From the NCBI GenBank assembly GCA_049840395.1, contig JASGLD010000004.1:1-64000 (forward strand): a stretch of DNA of 64,000 nucleotides, given 5' to 3'. Position 1 is the stretch's first letter. Each line of letters starts with the position of its first letter. Made by a program: the position numbers and the translations under genes. Below the pieces are notes generated by a model. That model searched no databases. It was not told where the DNA came from and saw only the letters and a program-made list of their open reading frames with translations. Below are positions 44,243 through 52,065 of the stretch, one piece after another. Source of the stretch: CAILZL01 sp049840395 (GTDB taxonomy: Bacteria > Pseudomonadota > Gammaproteobacteria > Steroidobacterales > Steroidobacteraceae).

Positions 44243-46222
44243 ATGGATTTTCAGGGGGCACGATTGTGGGGGCGCTGCAGCAAGGTAGGCGTATTGCTGC
44301 TCATTTTGCTGATGACAGCCTGTGGTGGCGGTTCTTCCTCTTCATCGGACACTTCTTCGACAGCTGTTGCATCATCCAGCTCGGTATCAAGCCAATCATC
44401 TAGTTCGTTGTCAGGCCAGTCATCCAGCTCGGTTTCAAGCCAGTCTTCCAGCTTGTCCGCCAGCTCATCATCAAGCCGGACGTCTGCAGCTGGTTCCTGG
44501 ATAAACGCAGGACCCAGTCTGTATATTTTTCCCTCTCTGTCGGCGATTAGTTTGGCAGACTATGGCTACGCTACCGGAGGAAAGCAGCAATATATTTCCT
44601 TGTCGATCCAGAATCGACCCATTACAGCGAGCTATCTGGTTTGGCGATATTCAGGCTCAGCCATTTCGTCTGTGCAATTGAGCTGGCCGTTCGAAACTCA
44701 GGCTGGGTTGGCTGTTTTTTTCAAGCCGGCATCCACTTTGGCTGCTGGTACTTACCATGACGTGCTGCAGATTCAGTTATGCGAAGACGTAGATTGCGTC
44801 ACGCCGCAGACCAGATCGTTCTTGGAAATTCCAATTACTTTTACCGTGGTGCCGGTTACAGGAACGGGGGCTCCGACTCTGGTATTAAACCCCTCTGCAA
44901 TCGATTTCACAGCTACATCCGTTGGGCCGTTTGGCGAGAGTTTCGGTAATCGAGGGGTGGCATTCAATTTCAACATGTCCAATCTTCTTGATAGTCCGTA
45001 TGTGTCGGCGTCTGTGCAAGGCATTGCTACTGCTGTATCTGTAACGAATACCATTACGTCAGTAAGTGGTCTGGTGACTTTGCCGTCGACGCAGTCACTT
45101 AATGTTGGCGACTATACGGGAGTACTGACGCTGAAGGTCTGTCTCGACGGCATGGCATGCGCACACCAGATGCAGGGCAGTCCATTCCAGATTCCTGTGA
45201 ATTACCATGTTACCGATGCCTATATCCAGCCAGGCACCTATGGGTTCTCATGGAGGGTGGTGCCAATCGCCGCCAGCGATATCGCCTGGGATCCCACGGC
45301 GCAACGTATCTATGCCACCGAGTCCAATACTGATGGTTCGCATACAGGCTATCTGACTCGTGTAAATCCTATAACCAAGGCGATTGATTGGCGTTTTGCT
45401 TTGGGGGTGATGCCCAGTCGTCTGGCGGTGTCGCCAGATGGCTTTTATGCATATGTTTGGACGATGGAAGTGGCGGCGGATCTTTCTCAAAGCAATCAGC
45501 AGCTGAGAAAGTATCGATTATCGGATCAGGCGCTGATGTGGACTATTGCCTTGCCGGACAAGATAAGCGATTTCAAAGTTTCCCCTGGAAATGGCTCTTA
45601 TTTGGCGCTATCGAGTTCAAATACCGGTTTGTATTTGTACGCAACGGATTCTGGCTTGCTGATTGATGCCTATGCGACGCCTGGCGGATTTCCGGATGCA
45701 ATAGTTTGGGGTGCATCGGAGTCTGTTTTGTATTCTTACGATCCACTGAACGATTTGCTCCGAAAATTCGTTCCAAGCATGTCGTCATTCGGTTATCAAT
45801 CCAACACTCATGTTGATTTGAACTCCGATCAGGAGGCGTGGAGTGGATTGCATTATGGGAATGGACAAATTCTGGAAAACCATGGCGCCATTTACGATAT
45901 TGCTGCAGGCGCGGTCAGCTCTCGTCTCAATATTCGTACTGAAACCAACGACGCATCGTTCAAACCTTATTCGATAGCTTCAGAGCTTGATATGAACATA
46001 GGTAGGAGTTATTTCTGGTACGTAAACGGCAGTAGCGTAATTATGCAGGTATTTGACTTGGGTACTCGCTCATCGCTCGCCTGGTTTGCAACTAGCAGTC
46101 GTTCCACCTTTAGGTTAATGCGTTGGGGTACCGATGGGCTCGCGTACCTACATAGTGGCATCTCGTCTCAAGATAGCGGCATCGCGCTGGTGCAGGGTAA
46201 GTTTGTTTCACCTGGGATGTAG
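44243..46222 (+). CDS. Large secreted lipoprotein with Ser-rich linker, paralogue 2
   Basis: A 659-residue protein. The lipobox LLMTAC (acylated Cys near residue 28) is followed by a linker of about 55 residues that is almost only Ser, Gln, Leu and Val, encoded by four 24-base DNA repeats (44372-44467). Two beta-rich repeats (about 90-205 and 210-320) each end with AGTYHD or VGDYTG and a C-x(4)-C pair. The C-terminal half has propeller-like blocks such as DIAWDPTAQRIYATESN. It is a clear relative of the protein at 39379. It is probably held at the outer membrane with its propeller outside. Function unknown. Confidence 0.7.
   Translation: MDFQGARLWGRCSKVGVLLLILLMTACGGGSSSSSDTSSTAVASSSSVSSQSSSSLSGQSSSSVSSQSSSLSASSSSSRTSAAGSWINAGPSLYIFPSLSAISLADYGYATGGKQQYISLSIQNRPITASYLVWRYSGSAISSVQLSWPFETQAGLAVFFKPASTLAAGTYHDVLQIQLCEDVDCVTPQTRSFLEIPITFTVVPVTGTGAPTLVLNPSAIDFTATSVGPFGESFGNRGVAFNFNMSNLLDSPYVSASVQGIATAVSVTNTITSVSGLVTLPSTQSLNVGDYTGVLTLKVCLDGMACAHQMQGSPFQIPVNYHVTDAYIQPGTYGFSWRVVPIAASDIAWDPTAQRIYATESNTDGSHTGYLTRVNPITKAIDWRFALGVMPSRLAVSPDGFYAYVWTMEVAADLSQSNQQLRKYRLSDQALMWTIALPDKISDFKVSPGNGSYLALSSSNTGLYLYATDSGLLIDAYATPGGFPDAIVWGASESVLYSYDPLNDLLRKFVPSMSSFGYQSNTHVDLNSDQEAWSGLHYGNGQILENHGAIYDIAAGAVSSRLNIRTETNDASFKPYSIASELDMNIGRSYFWYVNGSSVIMQVFDLGTRSSLAWFATSSRSTFRLMRWGTDGLAYLHSGISSQDSGIALVQGKFVSPGM
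44372..44467 (+). repeat. Four tandem 24-base repeats encoding a Ser-rich linker
   Basis: Units begin at 44372, 44396, 44420 and 44444. Each starts TCATCCAG or TCTTCCAG (one TCATCTAG) and unit 3 differs from unit 1 at two positions. The unit encodes eight residues, and copy number could change by slippage. Confidence 0.8.
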
Positions 46223-46326
46223 CTGTTAAAAAATGATTTTTTGGTGTCAGATATAGCCCCGCAATGCGGGGCTTATCGTTGATTAGTCAAGTTACGTTTG
46301 CCGATACGTCTAATTGCTAGAAGCTC

Positions 46327-46404
46327 TTAGGCTGGGATGTGAATCCCAGTATCTTGTTTGAAAACAGGGATGACGTTTCGCTTCATCACCAGCTTCCGGC
46401 TGGC
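46327..46404. repeat. Degenerate GTAGG...CCTAC-type element
   Basis: TTAGGCTGGGATGTGAATCCCAG at the left and ACCAGC...GCTGG at the right; the first hairpin is intact, the right outer arm is changed. It resembles the element at 41358 closely over the first 30 bases. It follows the second large lipoprotein. Confidence 0.5.
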
Positions 46405-46546
46405 AATAAATTCCTTGCTCACATCCCTGTGAGCCGCGCTTTGCCTGGCTGATGTGGTTCTGATTGAAACTACACGGGTGTCTTTACCCGCTGCGCCTCC
46501 AGGAGTAGTGTCGGCCCACAACGCCAGTCACCCGGAGGATGCCATC

Positions 46547-47191
46547 ATGACTCCATGGGAAATACAGGGCCGCGAGCTGATTAACTGTAATTGTTCTTAC
46601 GGTTGTCCTTGTCAGTTCAACGCGCTGCCAACTAAAGGCTATTGCGAGGCCATCGGCGCGATTGTCATCGACAAGGGACACCATGGTGCAACTTCACTGG
46701 ACAATTTGAATATTGCGGTGGTGTTTCAGTGGCCGGGGCCCATCCATGAAGGCAAGGGAAAGTGTCAGCCGGTGGTGGATGCACGGGCAAACGCGCAGCA
46801 ACGCGAGGCATTGTTGAGAATCATGTCGGGCCAGGACACCGATGCCATGGCCACCATGTTCGCGATTTTTGCCACGACACTGGAAAAAGTATTTGAGCCA
46901 ATCTTTGCGCCGATTGAGTTTACGGTTGATGTCGATGCCCGAGTGGGCAGGATTCATGTTGCCGATGTGCTGGAAGTGACCGGGCAGCCCATACGCAATC
47001 CAGTCACTGGCGATGCACATCGCGCACGTATCGAACTACCGAATGGTTTTGAGTACGAAATTGCCGAGGTGGGTTCTGGTACCAGTCGTTCGCAGGGCAC
47101 GATCCCGATTGAGCTTAAAGATACTTACGCGCAGTTTGCCCAATTGCATATGAACAATCATGGCTTGATTCGTCACAGAAAAGTGGCGTGA
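46547..47191 (+). CDS. DUF1326-family protein
   Basis: A 214-residue protein of the DUF1326 family. Its hallmark is the N-terminal NCNCSYGCPCQF cluster of Cys residues (near residue 14), which suggests a bound metal; a catalytic role is not known. ATG 46547 follows GGAGGA at the usual distance; a reading frame to 46454 lacks a ribosome site. It overlaps the next gene by four bases (GTGA at 47188). DUF1326 and DUF2182 genes are known neighbours in many proteobacteria. Confidence 0.85.
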   Translation: MTPWEIQGRELINCNCSYGCPCQFNALPTKGYCEAIGAIVIDKGHHGATSLDNLNIAVVFQWPGPIHEGKGKCQPVVDARANAQQREALLRIMSGQDTDAMATMFAIFATTLEKVFEPIFAPIEFTVDVDARVGRIHVADVLEVTGQPIRNPVTGDAHRARIELPNGFEYEIAEVGSGTSRSQGTIPIELKDTYAQFAQLHMNNHGLIRHRKVA

Positions 47192-47991
47192 GTGGCCGTG
47201 TGAGATGGCTGCGGGGTGATGGCGCAGTGGTTGCGGCTGCGCTGGTCGTTCTGGTATCGCTCTCCTGGGTATACGTATGGCGCGGTGCCGGCATGGGTAT
47301 GTCGGCATGGGACATGACCCTGTTCACGCTGTTTCCGCATACCCAACCAGAGCCCATGCCGGGCATGACGCCGCCGGCGTATGTGTGGTGGCCAGTGCTC
47401 ATCATGTGGTGGGTGATGATGATTGCCATGATGACGCCCGGCGCCGCACCACTGGTGCTGCTTTACAATCGCGTGTTGCAGCATTCAACCGGGCAAACTT
47501 CCAGCATTCGCTTTGCCTCACCCTTGTTGTTGATGGTTGGCTATCTACTCGTCTGGCTGGGATTTTCCCTGCTCGCTGCAGCGGTGCAATATGCATTGCA
47601 ACGCGCCACGTTGATCTCGCCCATGATGCTGTGGTCGAGCAGTGCTTGGTTGTCTGCAGGGGTGTTGGTTGCGGCAGGCGTGTACCAGCTTTCGCCGCTT
47701 AAACAAGCCTGTCTCAAACATTGTCGTGGGCCGGTTGATTTTCTGACGCGCCATCGACGTCCCGGACGATGGGGTGCACTCGTCATGGGTATGCAGCACG
47801 GTATGTGGTGTGTCGGTTGTTGCTGGGTATTGATGCTGCTGTTGTTCGTTGGCGGCGTGATGAATCTGGTGTGGATTGCCTTGCTTGCCTTGCTGGTGTT
47901 GGCTGAGAAACTGTTGCCCGGCAGTGTCATAACTTCACGCCTGTCCGGAGCGCTGTTGATTATCTGGGGGTTGATTACGCTGGCGGTTTAG
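47188..47991 (+). CDS. DUF2182 predicted metal-binding membrane protein
   Basis: A 267-residue inner-membrane protein with six or so helices and a Met/His-rich middle: VWWPVLIMWWVMMIAMMTPGAAPLVLLYNR near 70-100 and GALVMGMQHGMWCVGCCWVLMLLLFVGG near 195-225. The QHGMWCVGCCW motif is typical of DUF2182 and could hold copper or another thiol-loving metal. The GTG start overlaps the stop of the DUF1326 gene, so the pair is co-translated. Whether it transports or inserts a metal is unknown. Confidence 0.88.
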   Translation: MSGRVRWLRGDGAVVAAALVVLVSLSWVYVWRGAGMGMSAWDMTLFTLFPHTQPEPMPGMTPPAYVWWPVLIMWWVMMIAMMTPGAAPLVLLYNRVLQHSTGQTSSIRFASPLLLMVGYLLVWLGFSLLAAAVQYALQRATLISPMMLWSSSAWLSAGVLVAAGVYQLSPLKQACLKHCRGPVDFLTRHRRPGRWGALVMGMQHGMWCVGCCWVLMLLLFVGGVMNLVWIALLALLVLAEKLLPGSVITSRLSGALLIIWGLITLAV

Positions 47992-48013
47992 ACAATAGCA
48001 ACGACGCCGAAGC

Positions 48014-48045
48014 AAAAGGCCCGCCGATGCGGGCCTTTTCTTTTA
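48014..48045. terminator. Bidirectional terminator
   Basis: AAAAGGCCCGC/GCGGGCCTTTT stem with a four-base loop and T-rich tail, between the converging DUF2182 gene and the DUF4382 lipoprotein gene. Confidence 0.92.
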
Positions 48046-48075
48046 AACAGAATCGCTATCAATCACTCAGTGCCA

Positions 48076-50112
48076 TCAATCGCTTAATACCACCACCGCT
48101 TGAGCCGCCTTGAGGGTGCTTGTCGTGCTGTCATACGCGCCATCTGCTGCCACTGCCAAGGTCAGCACGGGATTGGCATAACTGGTTGCCAATGCCGCTT
48201 CAAATTCGGCAAAGGTAGCGTAGCTATTGGTTTTATGGCTGCTGCGATGACTGATCGCATACTGAACCCAGGATGCTGAGGCGTCGGGAGCAGCCAGTGC
48301 AATGCCACCGGAATGGTTGGTTGACAAGCTGATGGTTTGCGGGCCGATCTTGATGATTGGATTGGTGCTTGAATTCACGGTGCTCTGCGGAATGCTTAGC
48401 AGCGTGCTGCTCATGCTGGTGAAAGGATTGGCGACACCGCCATCCCAACGCACCAGCAACAGTGCATTGGTTGCCGAGTAGTTAACCAAAGTTTGCGCAT
48501 CGAAGTTGATGCCGTCTGCAGCGACCGAGCCGAAGGGTGCAACAAAACCCAGGAAGCGAACTGCTGCGCCGTTGTTAACTGTGCTGAGGTCCAAGGTCGA
48601 AGTGCCTACGACATAGGCGGCAGGCGCTGCATCGCTGACATTGGTAACGCCGGTGCCGGCGAAGTTGTACTGGCTGGGCGATCTGCCATTCAATGCCTGT
48701 GTGTTTACTGTCACGGTGCCTGTACCCTTGGCATTGACGGTGCCCCATAAGCTGCTGACCAACAGGCGCGCGCTACCTGCGGTCGCATCCAATGCCATGC
48801 CGCTGCCTGCGCCGGTTTCATTGCTGGAGAACCAGCCATTGACGGTGCTCAGGCCGGCAGTGCTCGTGGCGCTGCCGGAGCTTGAGCTTGAGCTTGAGCT
48901 GCTCGAAGAGCTGCCGCCGCTGACCGAGGCATTGCCGAAGAACATGACTCGTTGACCGATTGAAATGTCCTGAGCGGAGAAGGAGCCGGTATGGCCGTCC
49001 TTGGTCACCAGGGTGCTGCCGCCAACGGTGACGGTGACGTCGCGACGTTGGAAGGCGAAATCATGACCGCCGGCGCGACACAGTGTGGCGCCGCGTACCG
49101 TGAGCACGTTGCCGTTACGGGCAATGACATCACCTTCAATGCTATCCAGTGTCGCACTGAAAATGCTGGTGCCGGCCAGTACGTTGGTGGCGGTAAACGA
49201 GTTATCGGTCTTAGACAAGGTGCCATAGGCAATGACCAATGTTCCCGGACTCAATGTCGCCAGCTGCGTCAGGCCGGCGCTGCCCACATAGCTGCTGCCG
49301 TTGATCGAGAATGTCGAAGTGTTGGTGGTGTTGACCACTTGTTGACCCAGCGAATCGTTATCGCTGTGAAATGGCCGAACCGTTACCGTGTAAGTGCTGG
49401 CCGAGGCATCAACACTCACTAATGGACCGCGTACTCGCATGGGCTTGGTGGTGGGCGGCGCCAGAGTTGCAACCAGCACCGGGTTGACGGTGACTTTCGC
49501 TGTCGTCAGATCCACCGTGTTTGAAGCCAGTAAATTGAAATCAAGATTCAAGCTGGAGATCTTGCCGGGGTTAACAACCAAGTGATTGCTGCCATCGAGC
49601 TGTATGGTGAGTGTCAGCTGTCCCAGCGCGGCGCCTGAGCTATCTACGGCGGTTACCGAGAGACCCGAGGTGGCGCCATTGTCGACAACGATATTGGCAT
49701 TGCTGAAATCCAGCGTGATGCTGCCGCTTGAGTAATTGCCTGCAGGAATCTGGCCGTTGCTGACAATCTCGTTCAAGCTCACCAGTGTGGTGAAGTCTAC
49801 GCGTGTGGTGTTCGGTAAGGTTTCAACGACGGTGCCGTCTGCGCGTGTCAGCTTCAGTGAAACAACATCGACGGTATACGTCAGGAAATCGCCTTGCGCA
49901 TCGGTGAGCGAGACCAGTGCCGAGCCACAGCTGGTGGCGGTGCAAGAGGAGGTGGTTGCCGTGGGGGTGGGGTTGGAAGAATTCATCGAGTGGTCAGCTG
50001 TTGAGCTACCACAGCCTGCCAAGATGCATGCGGAACAAAATGCGGTTGCTATCCAAAGTAATCTTTGTGCGCTGCTGCGCAACGATCCAAGCGTGTCGGA
50101 AATAGCGCTCAT
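48076..50112 (-). CDS. DUF4382-type lipoprotein with poly-Ser linker
   Basis: A 678-residue lipoprotein: lipobox ILAGC (acylated Cys near residue 33), a Ser/Thr/Pro linker, then a DUF4382-like domain (about 65-215: LVSLTDAQGDFLTYTVDVVSLKLTRADG), followed by DUF5666-like small beta domains (about 225-380) and a run of Ser residues (near 400, encoded by AGCTCA hexamers at about 48875-48910), then a C-terminal beta-rich part. Gram-negative outer-membrane lipoproteins of this type are common in Gammaproteobacteria and unassigned. Start ATG 50112, after GGAGGAATTC; a longer frame exists but is not needed. Confidence 0.82.
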   Translation of the reverse strand: MSAISDTLGSLRSSAQRLLWIATAFCSACILAGCGSSTADHSMNSSNPTPTATTSSCTATSCGSALVSLTDAQGDFLTYTVDVVSLKLTRADGTVVETLPNTTRVDFTTLVSLNEIVSNGQIPAGNYSSGSITLDFSNANIVVDNGATSGLSVTAVDSSGAALGQLTLTIQLDGSNHLVVNPGKISSLNLDFNLLASNTVDLTTAKVTVNPVLVATLAPPTTKPMRVRGPLVSVDASASTYTVTVRPFHSDNDSLGQQVVNTTNTSTFSINGSSYVGSAGLTQLATLSPGTLVIAYGTLSKTDNSFTATNVLAGTSIFSATLDSIEGDVIARNGNVLTVRGATLCRAGGHDFAFQRRDVTVTVGGSTLVTKDGHTGSFSAQDISIGQRVMFFGNASVSGGSSSSSSSSSSSSGSATSTAGLSTVNGWFSSNETGAGSGMALDATAGSARLLVSSLWGTVNAKGTGTVTVNTQALNGRSPSQYNFAGTGVTNVSDAAPAAYVVGTSTLDLSTVNNGAAVRFLGFVAPFGSVAADGINFDAQTLVNYSATNALLLVRWDGGVANPFTSMSSTLLSIPQSTVNSSTNPIIKIGPQTISLSTNHSGGIALAAPDASASWVQYAISHRSSHKTNSYATFAEFEAALATSYANPVLTLAVAADGAYDSTTSTLKAAQAVVVLSD

Positions 50113-50284
50113 GACGAATTCCTCCGGGGAACACGGCTGTTGGCGGGCGAGTCTTGCCGACATGAGCCGGCGACCAGTGCGTAATAGTTTTTAAATCGGC
50201 CAACGATAAGTCGAGCAGGCTGGCTAGTGACTGTAGGATGTTTCCGACGGGAGTAGCTAGCTATTGATTTGAATGAACATCCTG

Positions 50285-50309
50285 CAAAAAAGCCCCGCAG
50301 GCAGGGCTT
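50285..50309 (-). terminator. Terminator of the truncated gene at 50335
   Basis: On the minus strand AGCCCTGC pairs with GCGGGGCT and a run of six T follows. It lies 25 bases after the stop codon of the gene remnant, so the remnant has kept its own terminator. Confidence 0.8.
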
Positions 50310-50334
50310 CTATTTGCATCTCTAAATCTAGTCT

Positions 50335-50472
50335 TTAACTTGCTTTCTTCACAATCAATTCGCCACCACGTACCAGCTTGTAGTGACCGTCCAAGGTCGT
50401 CCCCTTGCCGGCAACGGCAATAATGGTTACGTCGCGTGGCGCATCGATCTTTCTGGCATCGGTGACATCCAG
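50335..50472 (-). pseudogene. Remnant of the 3' end of an unidentified gene
   Basis: A 45-codon open segment ends in TAA at 50335 and is closed upstream by an in-frame TAG at 50473. It has no start codon or ribosome site, but codon use and composition resemble the window's genes: it encodes LDVTDARKIDAPRDVTIIAV and then GKGTTLDGHYKLVRGGELIV. The terminator downstream is intact. I infer a gene whose 5' part was deleted; I do not recognise the family. It could also be the tail of a long-lost lipoprotein, given its neighbours. Confidence 0.55.
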
Positions 50473-50552
50473 CTATCTATGGGCTAAATGGAGATGCGGA
50501 ATAAGACGGAGAGTGGCTCAGTCGACCTTAACAATGAAATGAGCTGAAGCAA

Positions 50553-50581
50553 GGTGAGACGGGATGATGTTCCGTCTCACC
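50553..50581 (-). terminator. Terminator hairpin of the small lipoprotein
   Basis: GGTGAGACGG pairs perfectly with CCGTCTCACC around a nine-base loop, 11 bases after the stop on the minus strand. T-tract is poor, so it may be a transcript stabiliser instead. Confidence 0.7.
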
Positions 50582-50591
50582 GCCTGTATTG

Positions 50592-50804
50592 CTAGCGACG
50601 TGGTGGACCCCAATGTCCGGGTACCCAATGACGATGTGGGCCACGTCCCCAGTAGCCGTCGAACCAGATCAATCCGGGAGCAGGTGCAACGGCAACTTCA
50701 CCGCGTACGGCATAGCGATGTGCCGGTGTCACGACGCAACCGCTCAATATGGCGGCGACCAGGGCTGTGACCAGGAGCGTGCGTTTGTGAAAGAGGGTGT
50801 TCAT
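50592..50804 (-). CDS. Small Trp/His/Gly-rich lipoprotein
   Basis: A 70-residue protein: signal peptide with lipobox AILSGC (acylated Cys near residue 23), then a short mature part with WFDGYWGRGPHRHWVPGHWG, a YxWG-type repeat seen in many small proteobacterial envelope proteins. GGAGG lies six bases before the ATG at 50804. Function unknown; probably an envelope-stress-related small lipoprotein. Confidence 0.72.
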   Translation of the reverse strand: MNTLFHKRTLLVTALVAAILSGCVVTPAHRYAVRGEVAVAPAPGLIWFDGYWGRGPHRHWVPGHWGPPRR

Positions 50805-51085
50805 GCTGGCCTCCATATTCGATGTCTTGATATCTACAACGTCATTGGCTGGCTGTCGTGGACAAAGAATCTGGAAATACTGAATTTCTTACGGCGAATT
50901 AATGTAGTGAATTAATGGAGTAAGTGATGACTGTAAGACAGAGCCTCTTCTGATTTCTTTTGATGGCGGCCTGTCGCTTCGACTGTATTTGGCTATAGAC
51001 TATAGCAATCAAGAATTCCAATGCTGCGACCAAGGTAAATCCAAAGACCTCCGTGGCGACTTCATTCCAAGCAGAGGGGATAGAT

Positions 51086-52012
51086 ATGCTTCGCTTAAAT
51101 TCCGGTTGGTTGTGTTCCTTGGGCGCAGTGGCTGTTCTGCTTGGAACGAATGCGATTGCTGCCGAGAATTCTTTGGTTGCCGCTGGCGCACAGCTGGTGC
51201 AGTTGGAAGGCACCTATACCTTTACCGAAGGTCCCGCTGTTGATCTAAGCGGCAATGTGTACTTCAGCGACATCATGGCCGAGAAGATCTTTAAGTGGTC
51301 GGCTAACGACAACTCGGTGTCCCTGCATCGCGAGAAGACCGGCAAGTCGAACGGCCTGGCTTTCGACATCAAGGGCAACTTGATTGCCTGCGAAATGGAT
51401 AACAACCGCGTCACTCGCGACGATCTGAAAGGCAATGTCACCTCCATTGCCGAGGCGTACCAGGGAGATAAGTTGCACATGTTGAACGACATATGGGTTG
51501 CGCCCAATGGCGGCATGTACGTCAGCGACTTCGCCGGTATGGGCGCGGCGGTCAAGCCCGGTGAGACCATGCAGGTTTACTACATTCCAGCCAATAGCAA
51601 GGGGCCGACGGATATCCGTCGCGTTACCGAAGACATGTCAGGACCCAATGGCTTGATCGGCACGCCGGATGGCAAGCTGTTGTACGCCGTGGATGGCAAG
51701 GCTGTTTACAGCTATGTCATCGGCAAGGACGGCGCGCTGTCCAATCGAAAACTGTTTGCTCAATCGCCTGCAGATGGCATGGCACTGGATGAAAAGGGTA
51801 ATGTCTATCTCGCAGATAGAGGTATTGCCATCTATTCACCCGAGGGCAAGCTGCTGGAAACCATTCCACTAAATGATCGCGCCACCAATTTGAAATTCGC
51901 CGGTGCGGATCGCAAGACCCTGTTCATCACCGTGCAAAAGACGGTGTACACCCTAAAGATGAATGTGCGTGGCGCAGCCACTGCCTACGAATTGGCGCAG
52001 AAGAAGAAATAG
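51086..52012 (+). CDS. Secreted SMP-30/gluconolactonase/LRE-like protein
   Basis: A 308-residue six-bladed beta-propeller of the SMP-30/gluconolactonase family. Signal peptide (about 1-27, ending AIAAEN). The family's GTYTFTEGPAVDLSGNVYFSDI (first blade), the Asn in TGKSNGLAFD and MLNDIWVAPNGGMYVSDF (metal site), and SPADGMALDEKGNVYLAD are seen. Enzymes of this family hydrolyse lactones in the presence of Ca2+ or Zn2+. The start is ATG 51086, after GAGGGGA; the frame continues upstream to 51053 without a ribosome site. Monocistronic. Confidence 0.88.
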   Translation: MLRLNSGWLCSLGAVAVLLGTNAIAAENSLVAAGAQLVQLEGTYTFTEGPAVDLSGNVYFSDIMAEKIFKWSANDNSVSLHREKTGKSNGLAFDIKGNLIACEMDNNRVTRDDLKGNVTSIAEAYQGDKLHMLNDIWVAPNGGMYVSDFAGMGAAVKPGETMQVYYIPANSKGPTDIRRVTEDMSGPNGLIGTPDGKLLYAVDGKAVYSYVIGKDGALSNRKLFAQSPADGMALDEKGNVYLADRGIAIYSPEGKLLETIPLNDRATNLKFAGADRKTLFITVQKTVYTLKMNVRGAATAYELAQKKK

Positions 52013-52021
52013 CCGTGATCG

Positions 52022-52061
52022 GTCCCCTCCCTCGTTCCACGGGGGAGGGGTAGGGTGGGGG
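52022..52061. repeat. CCCTC/GAGGG-type palindrome
   Basis: TCCCCTCCC with a short loop to GGGGGAGGGG, then TAGGGTGGGGGC, matching the ending of the element at 22298. It lies between converging genes and may serve as terminator on both sides. Confidence 0.6.
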
Positions 52062-52065
52062 CAAT

